A stretch of 12,620 bases of DNA. Origin: Endomicrobium sp. (lineage in GTDB: Bacteria; Elusimicrobiota; Endomicrobiia; Endomicrobiales; Endomicrobiaceae). The stretch spans positions 1-12,620 of the forward strand of contig JAITKZ010000012.1 of NCBI GenBank assembly GCA_031278115.1, read 5' to 3'. Below are positions 1 to 7,392 of this stretch, in pieces; position 1 is the first letter of the stretch, and every line of letters begins with the position of its first letter. The translations under genes and the position numbers were made by a program. Under the pieces are notes generated by a model. The model was not told the DNA's origin. It saw nothing but the letters and a program-made list of their open reading frames with translations, and searched no databases.

Positions 1-106
1 ACACCTTTGTTATCGCTGCTGTCAATGTCGTTTTGCCGTGGTCCACGTGTCCTATTGTCCCTATGTTTACATGCGGCTTGCTCCTGTCAAATTTCTCTTT
101 CCCCAT
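1..106 (-). CDS. tuf: Elongation factor Tu, N-terminal fragment (runs off window)
   Basis: EF-Tu is the GTPase that carries aminoacyl-tRNA to the ribosome. Only the first 35 codons are inside the window; the gene continues past position 1. The visible reading is [19 protein letters not shown] followed by [12 protein letters not shown], which is the EF-Tu N-terminus with its P-loop (GHVDHGKT) at about residues 19-26. The ATG at 106 is preceded on the minus strand by a very G-rich Shine-Dalgarno region (GGGGAGGGGGGGG, about 5 nt from the start after an ATTAAAAA-type spacer). It is the last visible gene of a tRNA-Tyr, tRNA-Gly, tRNA-Thr, tuf transcription unit, matching the E. coli tufB arrangement. 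No oddities are visible in the part present. Confidence 0.97.
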   Translation of the reverse strand, partial: MGKEKFDRSKPHVNIGTIGHVDHGKTTLTAAITKV

Positions 107-162
107 TTTTTAATCCCCCCCCTCCCCAATTTTTATTGTGGTAGTAATTTTATATATAAATA

Positions 163-234
163 AGCCGAGGGCGGGAATTGAACCCGCGCCCACCTCCTTA
201 CCAAGGAGGTGCTCTACCACTGAGCCACCCCGGC
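163..234 (-). tRNA. tRNA-Thr (anticodon GGT)
   Basis: A full cloverleaf reads on the minus strand. The acceptor GCCGGGG pairs with CCTCGGC, the D arm is GCTC/GAGC, and the anticodon stem CCTCC/GGAGG encloses the loop TTGGTAA with anticodon GGT. The T arm is GCGGG-TTCAATT-CCCGC and the discriminator base is T. CCA is not encoded. It lies between tRNA-Gly and tuf, as thrT does upstream of tufB in E. coli. Confidence 0.97.
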
Positions 235-258
235 ATCCTCATTTTTAAAACACTAAAA

Positions 259-329
259 AGCGGGAGACGGGAATCGAACCCGCGTGGCCAGCTTGGAAGG
301 CTGGAGCACTACCATTGTGCTACTCCCGC
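259..329 (-). tRNA. tRNA-Gly (anticodon TCC)
   Basis: A complete cloverleaf reads on the minus strand. The acceptor GCGGGAG pairs with CTCCCGC, the D arm is GCAC/GTGC, and the anticodon stem CCAGC/GCTGG holds the loop CTTCCAA (anticodon TCC). The T arm is GCGGG-TTCGATT-CCCGT, whose first pair is G-T. The discriminator is T and CCA is not encoded. It is the second tRNA of the tuf operon and corresponds to glyT of E. coli. Confidence 0.97.
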
Positions 330-350
330 AAATTGTAATTTTGAATTATA

Positions 351-433
351 TGGGGGCGGATGGATTTGAACCACCGAAGGGCAAGCCCGCCAGATTTACA
401 GTCTGGTGCATTAGACCACTCTGCCACACCCCC
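351..433 (-). tRNA. tRNA-Tyr (anticodon GTA)
   Basis: A class II tRNA reads on the minus strand. The acceptor GGGGGTG pairs with CGCCCCC (one T-G wobble), and the anticodon stem CAGA/TCTG encloses a loop containing GTA. A long variable arm (CGGGCTTGCCCTTCG) is followed by a T loop TTCAAAT; the discriminator is A. CCA is not encoded. It is the first tRNA after the operon promoter and corresponds to tyrU of E. coli. A run of eight G spans its 5' end (429-436). Confidence 0.97.
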
Positions 434-490
434 CCCGCCCAATATCAAAAGAACAACCCTCGCCGAGCGTTCAACCCGCTTAACCTAAAA

Positions 491-520
491 ATTATAACAC
501 AAACCTAACTCTATTGTCAA
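491..520 (-). promoter_or_regulatory. Promoter of the tRNA-Tyr/Gly/Thr-tuf operon
   Basis: On the minus strand a perfect -35 hexamer TTGACA (520-515) and a perfect -10 hexamer TATAAT (496-491) are separated by 18 bp. About 57 bp separate the -10 box from the tRNA-Tyr 5' end, leaving a leader to be trimmed by RNase P. The -35 box overlaps the TGA (519-517) that ends the restored frame of the upstream membrane-protein gene, so the two genes abut with no spare sequence. Confidence 0.85.
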
Positions 521-1127
521 ATTAAGCACTTAAACACAAGAAAGCCTGCAATTAACATAATAAAAAAGATTAAAGAAAGAATATTGAAATATTTTTCTAT
601 AACATTCTGTATTTTTTTCCAAAAATTCTAATAGCTGCGGCAACGATAAAAAACCTACCACCTCGCCCTATTATAGAAGCGATTATTAAAACTGGCAAAG
701 ATACTCCAGATATCCCAGCACTTATGGTTAAAGCTTTGTAAGGTATAGGTGTAAAAGCTCCAGCGAAAATACTCAAAAAAGCATAGTTGGAATACTTTTC
801 GCCGACAACGGACATTGCATGATGCAGATCGTAAAAATTTATTATGGCAAGTCCTACAGTATCGTAAAAAGCTATGCCTATATAGTACCCCAATAATGCT
901 CCACAAACTGAACCTATAGCGCAAATTAAAGCCTTTTTGTACCAATTTTTTGGCTCAAAAACAACCATTGGAATTAACAAAACATCTGGAGGTATCGGAA
1001 AAACAGAGCTTTCCAAAAAAGCAATGCCAAATAAAGCATAATTTGAATTTTTTGTTTTAGACCAATGCAATGTCCAATCATATAGTCTGCGTATAAACTT
1101 AAAAGGCATATCTATTATTTTTTTCAT
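517..1127 (-). pseudogene. YqaA-family (VTT/DedA-like) membrane protein, frameshifted near its 3' end
   Basis: The protein is recognised as a YqaA/DedA-like inner-membrane protein of unproven function, possibly lipid handling or membrane homeostasis. The first reading frame gives 176 residues ending at 597. It shows family-like segments: FLESSVFPIPPDVLLIP (about residues 38-54), GALLGYYIG, FTPIPYKALTISAG and GRGGRFF. That frame stops just after IFGKK. In the next frame the sequence continues through IQNVIEKYF and a hydrophobic helix to a TGA at 519-517, which is the C-terminal membrane helix expected for the family. The shift is at a run of seven A on the coding strand (618-612); eight would give one open frame of about 203 residues. 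The ATG at 1127 has no near Shine-Dalgarno, and a TATAAT sits 6 nt before it (1139-1134), so a leaderless transcript is possible. It may be a new pseudogene, a slippage-decoded gene or a sequencing error. Confidence 0.8.
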
Positions 1128-1161
1128 TTGAGGATTATATCATAATTTACTCCTTATTATG

Positions 1162-1191
1162 TATAATTTTTAAGTTTTAAAGGAGAACTTA
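1162..1191 (+). promoter_or_regulatory. Probable -10 box and SD-presenting hairpin upstream of rsmE
   Basis: TATAAT lies at 1162-1167, but no good -35 is visible at normal spacing. Immediately downstream, TAAGTT (1171-1176) and AACTTA (1186-1191) can pair and would leave the Shine-Dalgarno AAAGGAG in the loop, next to the ATG at 1192. If transcription starts about 7 nt after the -10 box, part of the 5' arm would be lost, so the hairpin is uncertain. Confidence 0.4.
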
Positions 1192-1908
1192 ATGCCTCAT
1201 TTTTATGTAAAGCCTGATGATATAAAGGGGCAATCTTTTTTTATAAGTGGCGAACAAGCTCATTACGTTATCAATGTGCGTCGTTTTAAGCCCAATGATG
1301 AGATAATGATTTTTGACGGTTTGGGAAACTCTTATAAAGCCCAAGTTACCACTGTAAACAAAAATGACATTTCCGGCAAAATTATATCTTCCTCATATAA
1401 AATGCCTGTCTTTAAAGTACATCTCTATACTGCAATACCTAAAGGCAATAGATTTGAATGGTTGATAGAAAAATGCGCTGAAATAGGGGTGTCTGAAATT
1501 ACACCAATCAATACAAAAAGAAGTGTAAACACAGGATTCTCTAAAAATAAGTCTGAACGATATGAAAAAATTTCTATTGCAGCAAGCTCGCAATGTGGAA
1601 GAAACGACATTATGACAATAAACGACCCTTTAGACTTTAAAAATGCCTGCAAAAATGCAGCTGCAAATAAAAATTTAATAAATATTTTGTCGTGGGAAAG
1701 CGAAAGACGGTCTTTAGTAGGCGAAACACTTGCAAGTTCATCTTACAATGGCGCAAATATTTTTATTGGACCCGAAGGTGGTTTTGAAAATGAAGAAATA
1801 GAATTTGCAAAATCTATGGGAATACATACAATAAGTCTCGGTGAAAATATTTTAAGAGTTGAAACAGCCGCTATAGTCATAAGCGTTTTAATTTTAAACA
1901 GGATTTAA
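1192..1908 (+). CDS. rsmE: 16S rRNA m3U1498 methyltransferase RsmE
   Basis: RsmE methylates N3 of U1498 in 16S rRNA of the small subunit, using S-adenosylmethionine. The 238-residue length matches the family. The N-terminal PUA-like part contains ISGEQAHYVINVRR (about 18-31). The SPOUT catalytic domain shows EKCAEIGVSEITP (about 93-105), the cofactor-binding IGPEGGF (192-198) and the knot motif LGENILRVETA (216-226), all intact. The start is supported by AAGGAG 6-8 nt upstream. It is followed after 6 nt by mtaB, and the rsmE-mtaB order matches yqeU-yqeV of Bacillus subtilis, so the two are probably co-transcribed. It contains a T7 run near 1236 and is not broken. Confidence 0.96.
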   Translation: MPHFYVKPDDIKGQSFFISGEQAHYVINVRRFKPNDEIMIFDGLGNSYKAQVTTVNKNDISGKIISSSYKMPVFKVHLYTAIPKGNRFEWLIEKCAEIGVSEITPINTKRSVNTGFSKNKSERYEKISIAASSQCGRNDIMTINDPLDFKNACKNAAANKNLINILSWESERRSLVGETLASSSYNGANIFIGPEGGFENEEIEFAKSMGIHTISLGENILRVETAAIVISVLILNRI

Positions 1909-1914
1909 TTATAA

Positions 1915-3084
1915 ATGAAAAAATACTTTATACATACTTTTGGCTGCAAAGTTAATCAATACGAATCGCAACTTATCTCGGAAAATTTTAAGAAAAATAA
2001 TTTTGAGCGCTCTTTAAAACCAGAAGACGCTGATGTAATTATTTTAAACTCGTGCACAGTAACAAGAGAAGCTGATAAAGAGTGTCAATACCTTATAAGA
2101 AAATTTTCAAAATTACCTAACAATCCAAGGCTAATTCTGACGGGGTGCATTGTAAAAAATAAAAATGTTGACTTAAACAAAATATTTCCAAATATTGAAG
2201 TGATAGCAGACAAAACAATTCTTTTTAATGAGCCGCAAAAACAAGCTGTTTCAGGACATGACAAGCACTCCAGAGCATTTTTAAAAATTCAAGATGACTG
2301 TAATAGTTTCTGCAGTTACTGTATAGTTCCGTACGTAAGAAATGTTCTTTGGAGCAAGCCTAAAAATGAAGTTATTTCAGAAATTACAAATTTGATAAAA
2401 AAATGGATACAGCGAAATAGTTTTGACAGGTATACACCTAGGCAAATATGAAGGAGGTTTATCTACTCTTGTAGAAAAAATAATTTATATAAACTTGGAT
2501 TTTAGAATACGTATTTCATCAATAGATATGAATGAAATAGATAACAAACTTATTGAACTCATGAAAGCCAATCCTAATAAAATTTGTCGGCATTTGCATA
2601 TTCCTCTGCAGTCAGGCAGTGAAGAAATTCTAAAACAGATGAATAGAAAATATTCAAAAAATTTTTTGAAGAAAAAACTGCTGAACTTACTAAAAGATTG
2701 CCTGATTTAGCTCTTACTACTGACATTATTACGGGGTTCCCAGGAGAAACTGAAGAACATCATAAAGAAACCTCCGAATTTGTAAAAAAATTGCCATTTT
2801 CTGGCTTTCACATTTTCAGATATTCAGACAGAGAAGGAACAAAAGCGTTTCAATTTAAAAATAAAGTTCCAGCAACCGAGATAAAGAAAAGATCAAAAGA
2901 TTTGCTTGAAATAGATTTGATTAAAAGAAAAGTTTTTCTAAGCAAGAACTTGGGAACAAAGAGAAAAGCTGTAAAAATAGGAACAAATAAACTTCTCACT
3001 GATAATTATATAATTGTTGAAACAGATACTTCCAAAATTTCTGGTATTTTTGAAATCAAAATTACTGAAAACTCTAAAATTTAA
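1915..3084 (+). pseudogene. mtaB: tRNA t6A37 methylthiotransferase MtaB, two compensating frameshifts
   Basis: MtaB is a radical-SAM iron-sulfur enzyme that adds a methylthio group to t6A37 of tRNAs reading ANN codons. The first frame (from 1915) has the N-terminal cluster cysteines C11, C47 and C78, and the radical-SAM CxxxCxxC (C129, C133, C136, in CNSFCSYC). After ITNLIK the reading moves to a second frame giving NGYSEIVLTGIHLG and later HIPLQSGSEEIL. The shift is at an A7 run (2397-2403); six A would keep the frame. A second shift at A6T6 (2656-2667), lacking one base, returns to the first frame with FFEEKTAEL and TTDIITGFPGE, ending in a TRAM-like tail. The corrected product is about 389 residues, slightly short for the family. 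All catalytic motifs survive, so decay is recent or the shifts are errors. A functional protein would need two independent slips. Confidence 0.87.
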
Positions 3085-3134
3085 ATTTCCAAGCCATTTT
3101 TTAAAGTAGATACTTAAATGTAATTATTAGTAGT

Positions 3135-3291
3135 TAAGTTTAAAGGAAAACTTATGTCAAACGAACAGAGTTTGGAAGACTAAGAAGAAAATAAGGAAAT
3201 TAAACGTCAAAGATTTTTTGACTTGCCCTTTCGCTACTTCAACCTTTAGCCAAATTTGATTCCTAGTAAATTACGCCGGAAACCAAAATAA
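3135..3291 (+). pseudogene. Decayed short reading frame with intact leader, function unknown
   Basis: An ATG at 3154 follows a clear AAAGGA Shine-Dalgarno. The frame runs nine codons (MSNEQSLED), meets TAA (3181), continues as EENKEIKRQRFFDLPFRYF and so on to TAG (3247), and continues again to TAA (3289). The first two stops could each derive from a glutamine codon by one C-to-T change (CAA to TAA, CAG to TAG). The charged, gene-like composition between stops suggests a remnant N-terminus rather than random sequence, but I do not recognise the family. The leader resembles that of rsmE, with SD sequence in the loop of a TAAGTT/AACTTA inverted repeat (3135-3154). Otherwise 3085-3296 holds nothing I can identify. 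Confidence 0.3.
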
Positions 3292-3296
3292 TAAAT

Positions 3297-3325
3297 TTGA
3301 CTTTCGTCCTCAAAAGGCATACAAT
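3297..3325 (+). promoter_or_regulatory. Promoter of the CAT-anticodon tRNA
   Basis: TTGACT (3297-3302) and TACAAT (3320-3325) are separated by exactly 17 bp, each one mismatch from consensus. The tRNA 5' end is 14 bp downstream of the -10 box. The spacing makes this one of the clearest promoters in the window. Confidence 0.8.
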
Positions 3326-3339
3326 GTTTCCGTTGTTTT

Positions 3340-3411
<72 letters not shown>

Positions 3412-3467
3412 CTCATAACTGATATAACCTATCTAAATCTGCGAACTTTTTAATCTAACTTTTAATT

Positions 3468-5628
3468 ATGGTATATTTCTTTTCTTCAGTTTGTGGAATC
3501 TGCGTATCCTTAATTCAGCTTTTATTATTTAGGAAATCCTGCCTATATTTCAAGGTATAGATATTTCCATAGGAATTTATGCATCTTGTTCTTTTTTGTT
3601 TTTCGCTATGGGTGTCTACGCTTTTTCACTCATTAAGTTTTTAAAAAATCCCAAAAAATTAGTCTTGATAAATGCTTTGTTGTTTATATTTTTCTCATTT
3701 CTTTCTTTTGTATTCATACGCAATATAAGAAACTTCTTACACATATCAATTGGCGGTGATATTTCCTTAAAATCAACAGTCTTGTTTATGTTTGCAGCAT
3801 TATCTAGTATAAATTTCTTAGAAGGAATTTCCGTTGGTTCTATAATTCAGTTAATCAAAAATGCAGAATCATACTCTCTTAAAAAACTTGTTAAATATAT
3901 CGGAGCCGGGTCAATATTAGGTTGTCTATTATATTCTTCATTTCTATTTCAAATTTTAGGAATTAAAATACTTTTATTAGCATACTCTTTGTTGATATTG
4001 GGTTTATTAACATTAGTAAGAGCTAAGAAAAACATTATTATTATATTACTCCCTTTTTCTTTGTTTTTCTCATTACTATTTTCGGATACTGTGGCAAAAT
4101 TTGATAAATATCTCCTCAATAGAAATTTTCCAGATACGACAATAGAAGAATACAAGTATTCTTCTTATGGGCAAGTCGTATTGCTACAGAGAAATAATGA
4201 ATACTATCTCCTATCAAACAATCTTTTGCTATTTTCCTCACCTGACAGTGAAATTTTACATTCTGAAGACTTCGGGCATATCCCCATTTTGCATCATCAA
4301 GATCCTAAAAATATTTTAGTCATAGGCGGCGCAACAAAATATCTTCCAATGGTTTTTGAACATAAAGTTGACACAATTGATTATGTTGAAGCCGACGCTT
4401 CTGTTATTGAAAGCATAAAAAATAATTTTTCTCATTTGGGATATGTTTTCAACGATAAACGTTTGAACATATACAATACAAATGCTGAAAATTTTATAAA
4501 ACAAAGCAAATTAAAATATGACTTGATACTTATAGGACTACCTGCTCCGATAAATTTATATTTAAACAGTTACTATACAAAAGAATTCTTTGCATTAGCT
4601 AAAAATTCTCTAGCAAGCTCCGGATTTTTGGCATTAACCCTCCCGGGGAAGAAAGTATTTTTGCCTTTTATTACTTCAGAGCTTAACGCTTCTGTTTTTG
4701 AGGCTTTGCGGCAAAATTTTAACTTTGTAAGGGCTATACCGGGAAAGCAAAATATTTTAATAGCATCTCAAGACAAAATACCTTACAGACTTTACATAAA
4801 ACAACGTCTTTATAAAATAAAAGAGTCCGCTATAGTTCTGTCAAAACGATATATTGATGACAAAATGGATACTGAGAAAACAAATTGGCTTATGGACGAC
4901 TTAGATAGAACAACTCAAGAAGAAAATCTTTTAAATACAAGAAATAATCCCCAAGCAGCAATGTTTGCTCTTTTGTACAAACAGTCTGAGTTTTCACCAT
5001 ATTTGAGTATTCTCTTAGATAAAATTGCAAGATTTTCATATCTTATTGTTCTGTGTGTTATAGGAGTATTCTTTTTATCAAAATCTATTTACAAGACAAC
5101 ATCTTTTACCTGCGGAGCAACAGCGTCTTGGATTAATTTTACAGCTGTTTTTACCTTGCAAAGTTATAATGGGCAAATATTAAGTAAAATTGGAATCATT
5201 TTAGCAATCTTTATGTTAGGTATTATTTCAGGGAATATTTTGTCAAGTAATTTAAAGAAACATACACCCTTAAACAAAAAAAGCTTTTTTGCAGAACTTT
5301 CATTTCTTTTGATTACAATAATATGGTTTCTCGTTTTAAAATTTGGAGGAGACAATCCTATTGCTATATATATTTTATTGCTCGCTACAGGTGTTAATTC
5401 CGGCATTGAATTTTCGTATCTTATGAATATATCAAACCTCTATCACAATAAAATTGAAAGCAAGTTAAAAATTTTTTGTACGGAGCATTAGGAGCATGGA
5501 TTGCATCGCTAATTGGTGGAGGATTTTTAATTTTATCTTGGGGTATGGAAAAGTCAATTTTATTTATAGCAGCTTTAAAGTCTTTAATATTCTGTCGCTG
5601 GGCAGATCTAACCAAAAGAGGATTGTGA
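3468..5628 (+). pseudogene. Spermidine-synthase-like membrane methyltransferase, two frameshifts
   Basis: The family has hydrophobic membrane helices on both sides of a spermidine-synthase-like Rossmann domain; its substrate is unknown. The longest open stretch is 3596-5491, about 631 codons. It has several N-terminal membrane segments and a nucleotide-binding core near residue 240 (ILVIGGATKYLP, then IDYVEADASVIE). YDLILIGLPAP and a YTKEFFALAKNSL segment follow, then more helices from about residue 480. Two outer pieces lie in other frames. Upstream, ATG 3468 gives SSVCGICVSLIQLLLFR, joined by a missing base at GG (3532-3533) to EILPIFQGIDISIGIY. Downstream, a missing base in A5T6 (5467-5477) leads into YGALGAWIASLIGGG and the TGA at 5626. 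Adding both bases gives exactly 721 codons. No good Shine-Dalgarno precedes 3468. The middle may still make a truncated protein from the TTG at 3596 or a nearby ATG. Confidence 0.8.
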
Positions 5629-5741
5629 AAATATTTTAATTTATATTATAACTTTACCATACCATGAGAAAGAAAGTAGACAAGTTAGCCAAAGAGTTGA
5701 GAAATAACATGTTCTTGATTATCCTATCCTATCTAAAACTT

Positions 5742-5770
5742 TTGCTTAATTTTAGGTTACTCGTTATACT
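5742..5770 (+). promoter_or_regulatory. Probable promoter of aroB-aroQ
   Basis: TTGCTT (5742-5747) and TATACT (5765-5770) are 17 bp apart. The -10 is one mismatch from consensus and the -35 is weak. The start codon of aroB lies about 60 nt downstream. It would give a short leader containing the imperfect repeat at 5784-5820. Confidence 0.5.
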
Positions 5771-5783
5771 CTCATACAATGGA

Positions 5784-5820
5784 ATGTAAAAAATGTGTTG
5801 GAGTAATGTAAAAAAAATGT
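5784..5820 (+). repeat. Short imperfect direct repeat in the aroB leader
   Basis: ATGTAAAAAATGT at 5784 and ATGTAAAAAAAATGT at 5806 repeat with a 22-bp period and differ in A-run length (six versus eight). No function is known. No normal Shine-Dalgarno is visible in the 10 nt before the aroB ATG. Confidence 0.5.
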
Positions 5821-5832
5821 TACTATGACCAC

Positions 5833-6900
5833 ATGAAGAAAATAATAAGTGTACATCTGAAAGAACGCAAGTACGATATACTTATTTCTCAATCAACAAA
5901 TGATTTTTTTTCAATTATAAAAAAACAAAGAAAAACCTTCTTTATAATTACTGATACAAATATTGCAAAGTTACATTTAAAATATTTGGTAAATTTATTT
6001 AAGCAACACGGTTATAATGTAAAAACCGCTGTTATAAGAGCTGGGGAAGATGGCAAAAGCATAAGAAATCTTTCATACTTGTACGATAAAGCTCTTGAAG
6101 CAGGAATTGACAGAAAAAGTTGTGCAATAGCTTTTGGCGGCGGAGTTGTCGGCGATACAGCCGGATTTTTTGCTGCAACTTATATGAGAGGAATTGATTT
6201 TATTCAAATTCCGACAACGCTTCTTGCTATGACAGATTCTTCAGTAGGTGGTAAGACTGCACTTAACATAACCAAGGGGAAAAATATAGCTGGAGCTTTT
6301 TATCAGCCTAAACTTGTATGGATAAATACTTATTTCTTGGAGTCCCTTCCTGAAAGACAGATAAGAAACGGACTTGCAGAAATTATAAAATATGCTTTTA
6401 TTTTTGATGATAAATTTTATAACTATTTGGCAAACTTACTTGAAAATGAAATTATATCGTCAAAAGATTTTGATTATATGATTTATAAGAGTTGTTCCTA
6501 TAAAGCAAAAATTGTTGAAAAGGATGAAAGAGAAACAAATGGACTCAGGGCTGTATTAAACTTCGGACACACTTACGCACATGCTCTTGAAACTGCAACT
6601 CATTATAAAAAATTTTTACATGGTGAAGCTGTAGCAATAGGAATGCTCTTTGCAGCGCAATTTTCTTTGAAGTTAAAGCTGTGCAGACAAGAAACATATA
6701 ACAAAGTGAAAAAATTACTGAATTTAGCAGCATTTAATTTAAATACAAAAAATAACCCAAAACAATTTCTATCTCTTGTGAAAAAGGATAAAAAATCCGT
6801 TAATGGCAACACCAATTTTGTTCTAATAAAAGATATAGGCAAAACCGTTAACAAACGGATAAGCGATAATACTGTATTAAATGTTTTAAGGAGCAACTAA
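5833..6900 (+). CDS. aroB: 3-dehydroquinate synthase AroB
   Basis: AroB converts DAHP to 3-dehydroquinate in the cytoplasm, the second step of the shikimate pathway to aromatic amino acids, using NAD and a divalent metal. The 355-residue length is normal. The NAD-binding GGGVVGDTAGFFAATYMRG (about 102-120) is intact, as are SSVGGKTALN (136-145) and the metal-ligand positions E183 (in GLAEIIKYAF), H246 (NFGHTYAHALE) and H263 (HGEAVAIGM). The start is ATG at 5833; a good Shine-Dalgarno is missing, but the N-terminus aligns with the family's usual beginning. The TAA is immediately followed by the ATG of aroQ, so the two form an operon. A T8 run at 5904-5911 is kept in frame. Confidence 0.97.
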   Translation: MKKIISVHLKERKYDILISQSTNDFFSIIKKQRKTFFIITDTNIAKLHLKYLVNLFKQHGYNVKTAVIRAGEDGKSIRNLSYLYDKALEAGIDRKSCAIAFGGGVVGDTAGFFAATYMRGIDFIQIPTTLLAMTDSSVGGKTALNITKGKNIAGAFYQPKLVWINTYFLESLPERQIRNGLAEIIKYAFIFDDKFYNYLANLLENEIISSKDFDYMIYKSCSYKAKIVEKDERETNGLRAVLNFGHTYAHALETATHYKKFLHGEAVAIGMLFAAQFSLKLKLCRQETYNKVKKLLNLAAFNLNTKNNPKQFLSLVKKDKKSVNGNTNFVLIKDIGKTVNKRISDNTVLNVLRSN

Positions 6901-7332
6901 ATGAAGAAAATACTTGTATTAAATGGTCCAAATATAAATATGCTCGGCAAAAGAGAGCCTCAAATATACGGAAATATTAGTCTTTCTGAGATTGAGAAAC
7001 AAATTAGCAGACTTGCAAAAGAATTAAAAATTGAAATTGAGTTTTTTCAGTCAAACCATGAAGGCAAGATTGTAGATAAAATTCAGGGATGCTATAAAAA
7101 TTTTTTTGGAATTATCATAAATCCCGCAGCTTTTACGCATACATCAGTTGCCATAAGAGATGCTTTGGCAGCAGTCTCAATTCCAACGATAGAAGTTCAT
7201 ATTTCAAATATTTATGCAAGAGAAGATTTTAGACATAAATCTTACATTGCCCCTATAGTTTTGGGGCAGATTTCGGGACTTGGTATAGACGGGTATCTTT
7301 TTGCTTTAAGAGTATTAGCGAGCTTAGAGTAA
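6901..7332 (+). CDS. aroQ: Type II 3-dehydroquinate dehydratase AroQ
   Basis: AroQ dehydrates 3-dehydroquinate to 3-dehydroshikimate, the step after AroB. The type II enzyme is a dodecamer that works through a reactive tyrosine. The 143 residues cover the whole family. [17 protein letters not shown] (8-24) contains the catalytic R18 and Y23, FQSNHEG is at 49-55, and [10 protein letters not shown] is at 73-82. H100 lies in [10 protein letters not shown] and R111 in EDFRHKS. The start follows the aroB stop with no gap and AAGGAGCAACTAA gives a well-placed Shine-Dalgarno inside the end of aroB. Having AroB and AroQ side by side gives two consecutive steps from one mRNA. It is closed by a strong hairpin. 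Confidence 0.97.
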   Translation: MKKILVLNGPNINMLGKREPQIYGNISLSEIEKQISRLAKELKIEIEFFQSNHEGKIVDKIQGCYKNFFGIIINPAAFTHTSVAIRDALAAVSIPTIEVHISNIYAREDFRHKSYIAPIVLGQISGLGIDGYLFALRVLASLE

Positions 7333-7333
7333 C

Positions 7334-7368
7334 TTAACAAGGCTGCGCTAAAAGCGCAGCCTTGTTAA
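7334..7368 (+). terminator. Hairpin terminator between aroQ and gmhA
   Basis: A perfect 16-bp stem (7334-7349 with 7353-7368) has a 3-base AAA loop and a GC-rich centre (AGGCTGCGCT). It is followed on the plus strand by TCTTATTTATAT, only modestly T-rich. It lies between converging genes. On the minus strand there is no T run, so it probably ends aroB-aroQ mainly and may weakly block the opposing unit. Confidence 0.85.
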
Positions 7369-7392
7369 TCTTATTTATATTATGTGTCTTAG

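Noticed and set aside
284..508. Plus-strand ORFs across 178-508
   Set aside because: They run antisense through three well-formed tRNA genes and the operon promoter, and are chance readings of conserved tRNA sequence.
5664..5789. A 41-codon ORF (begins MRKKVDKLAKEL) in the gap before aroB
   Set aside because: It has no Shine-Dalgarno, and the most plausible aroB promoter (5742-5770) lies inside it. It could be a gene remnant, but nothing supports it as coding.
5784..5820. Possible CRISPR or tandem-repeat array
   Set aside because: Only two imperfect AT-rich copies exist with no spacer structure; it is a small direct repeat at most.
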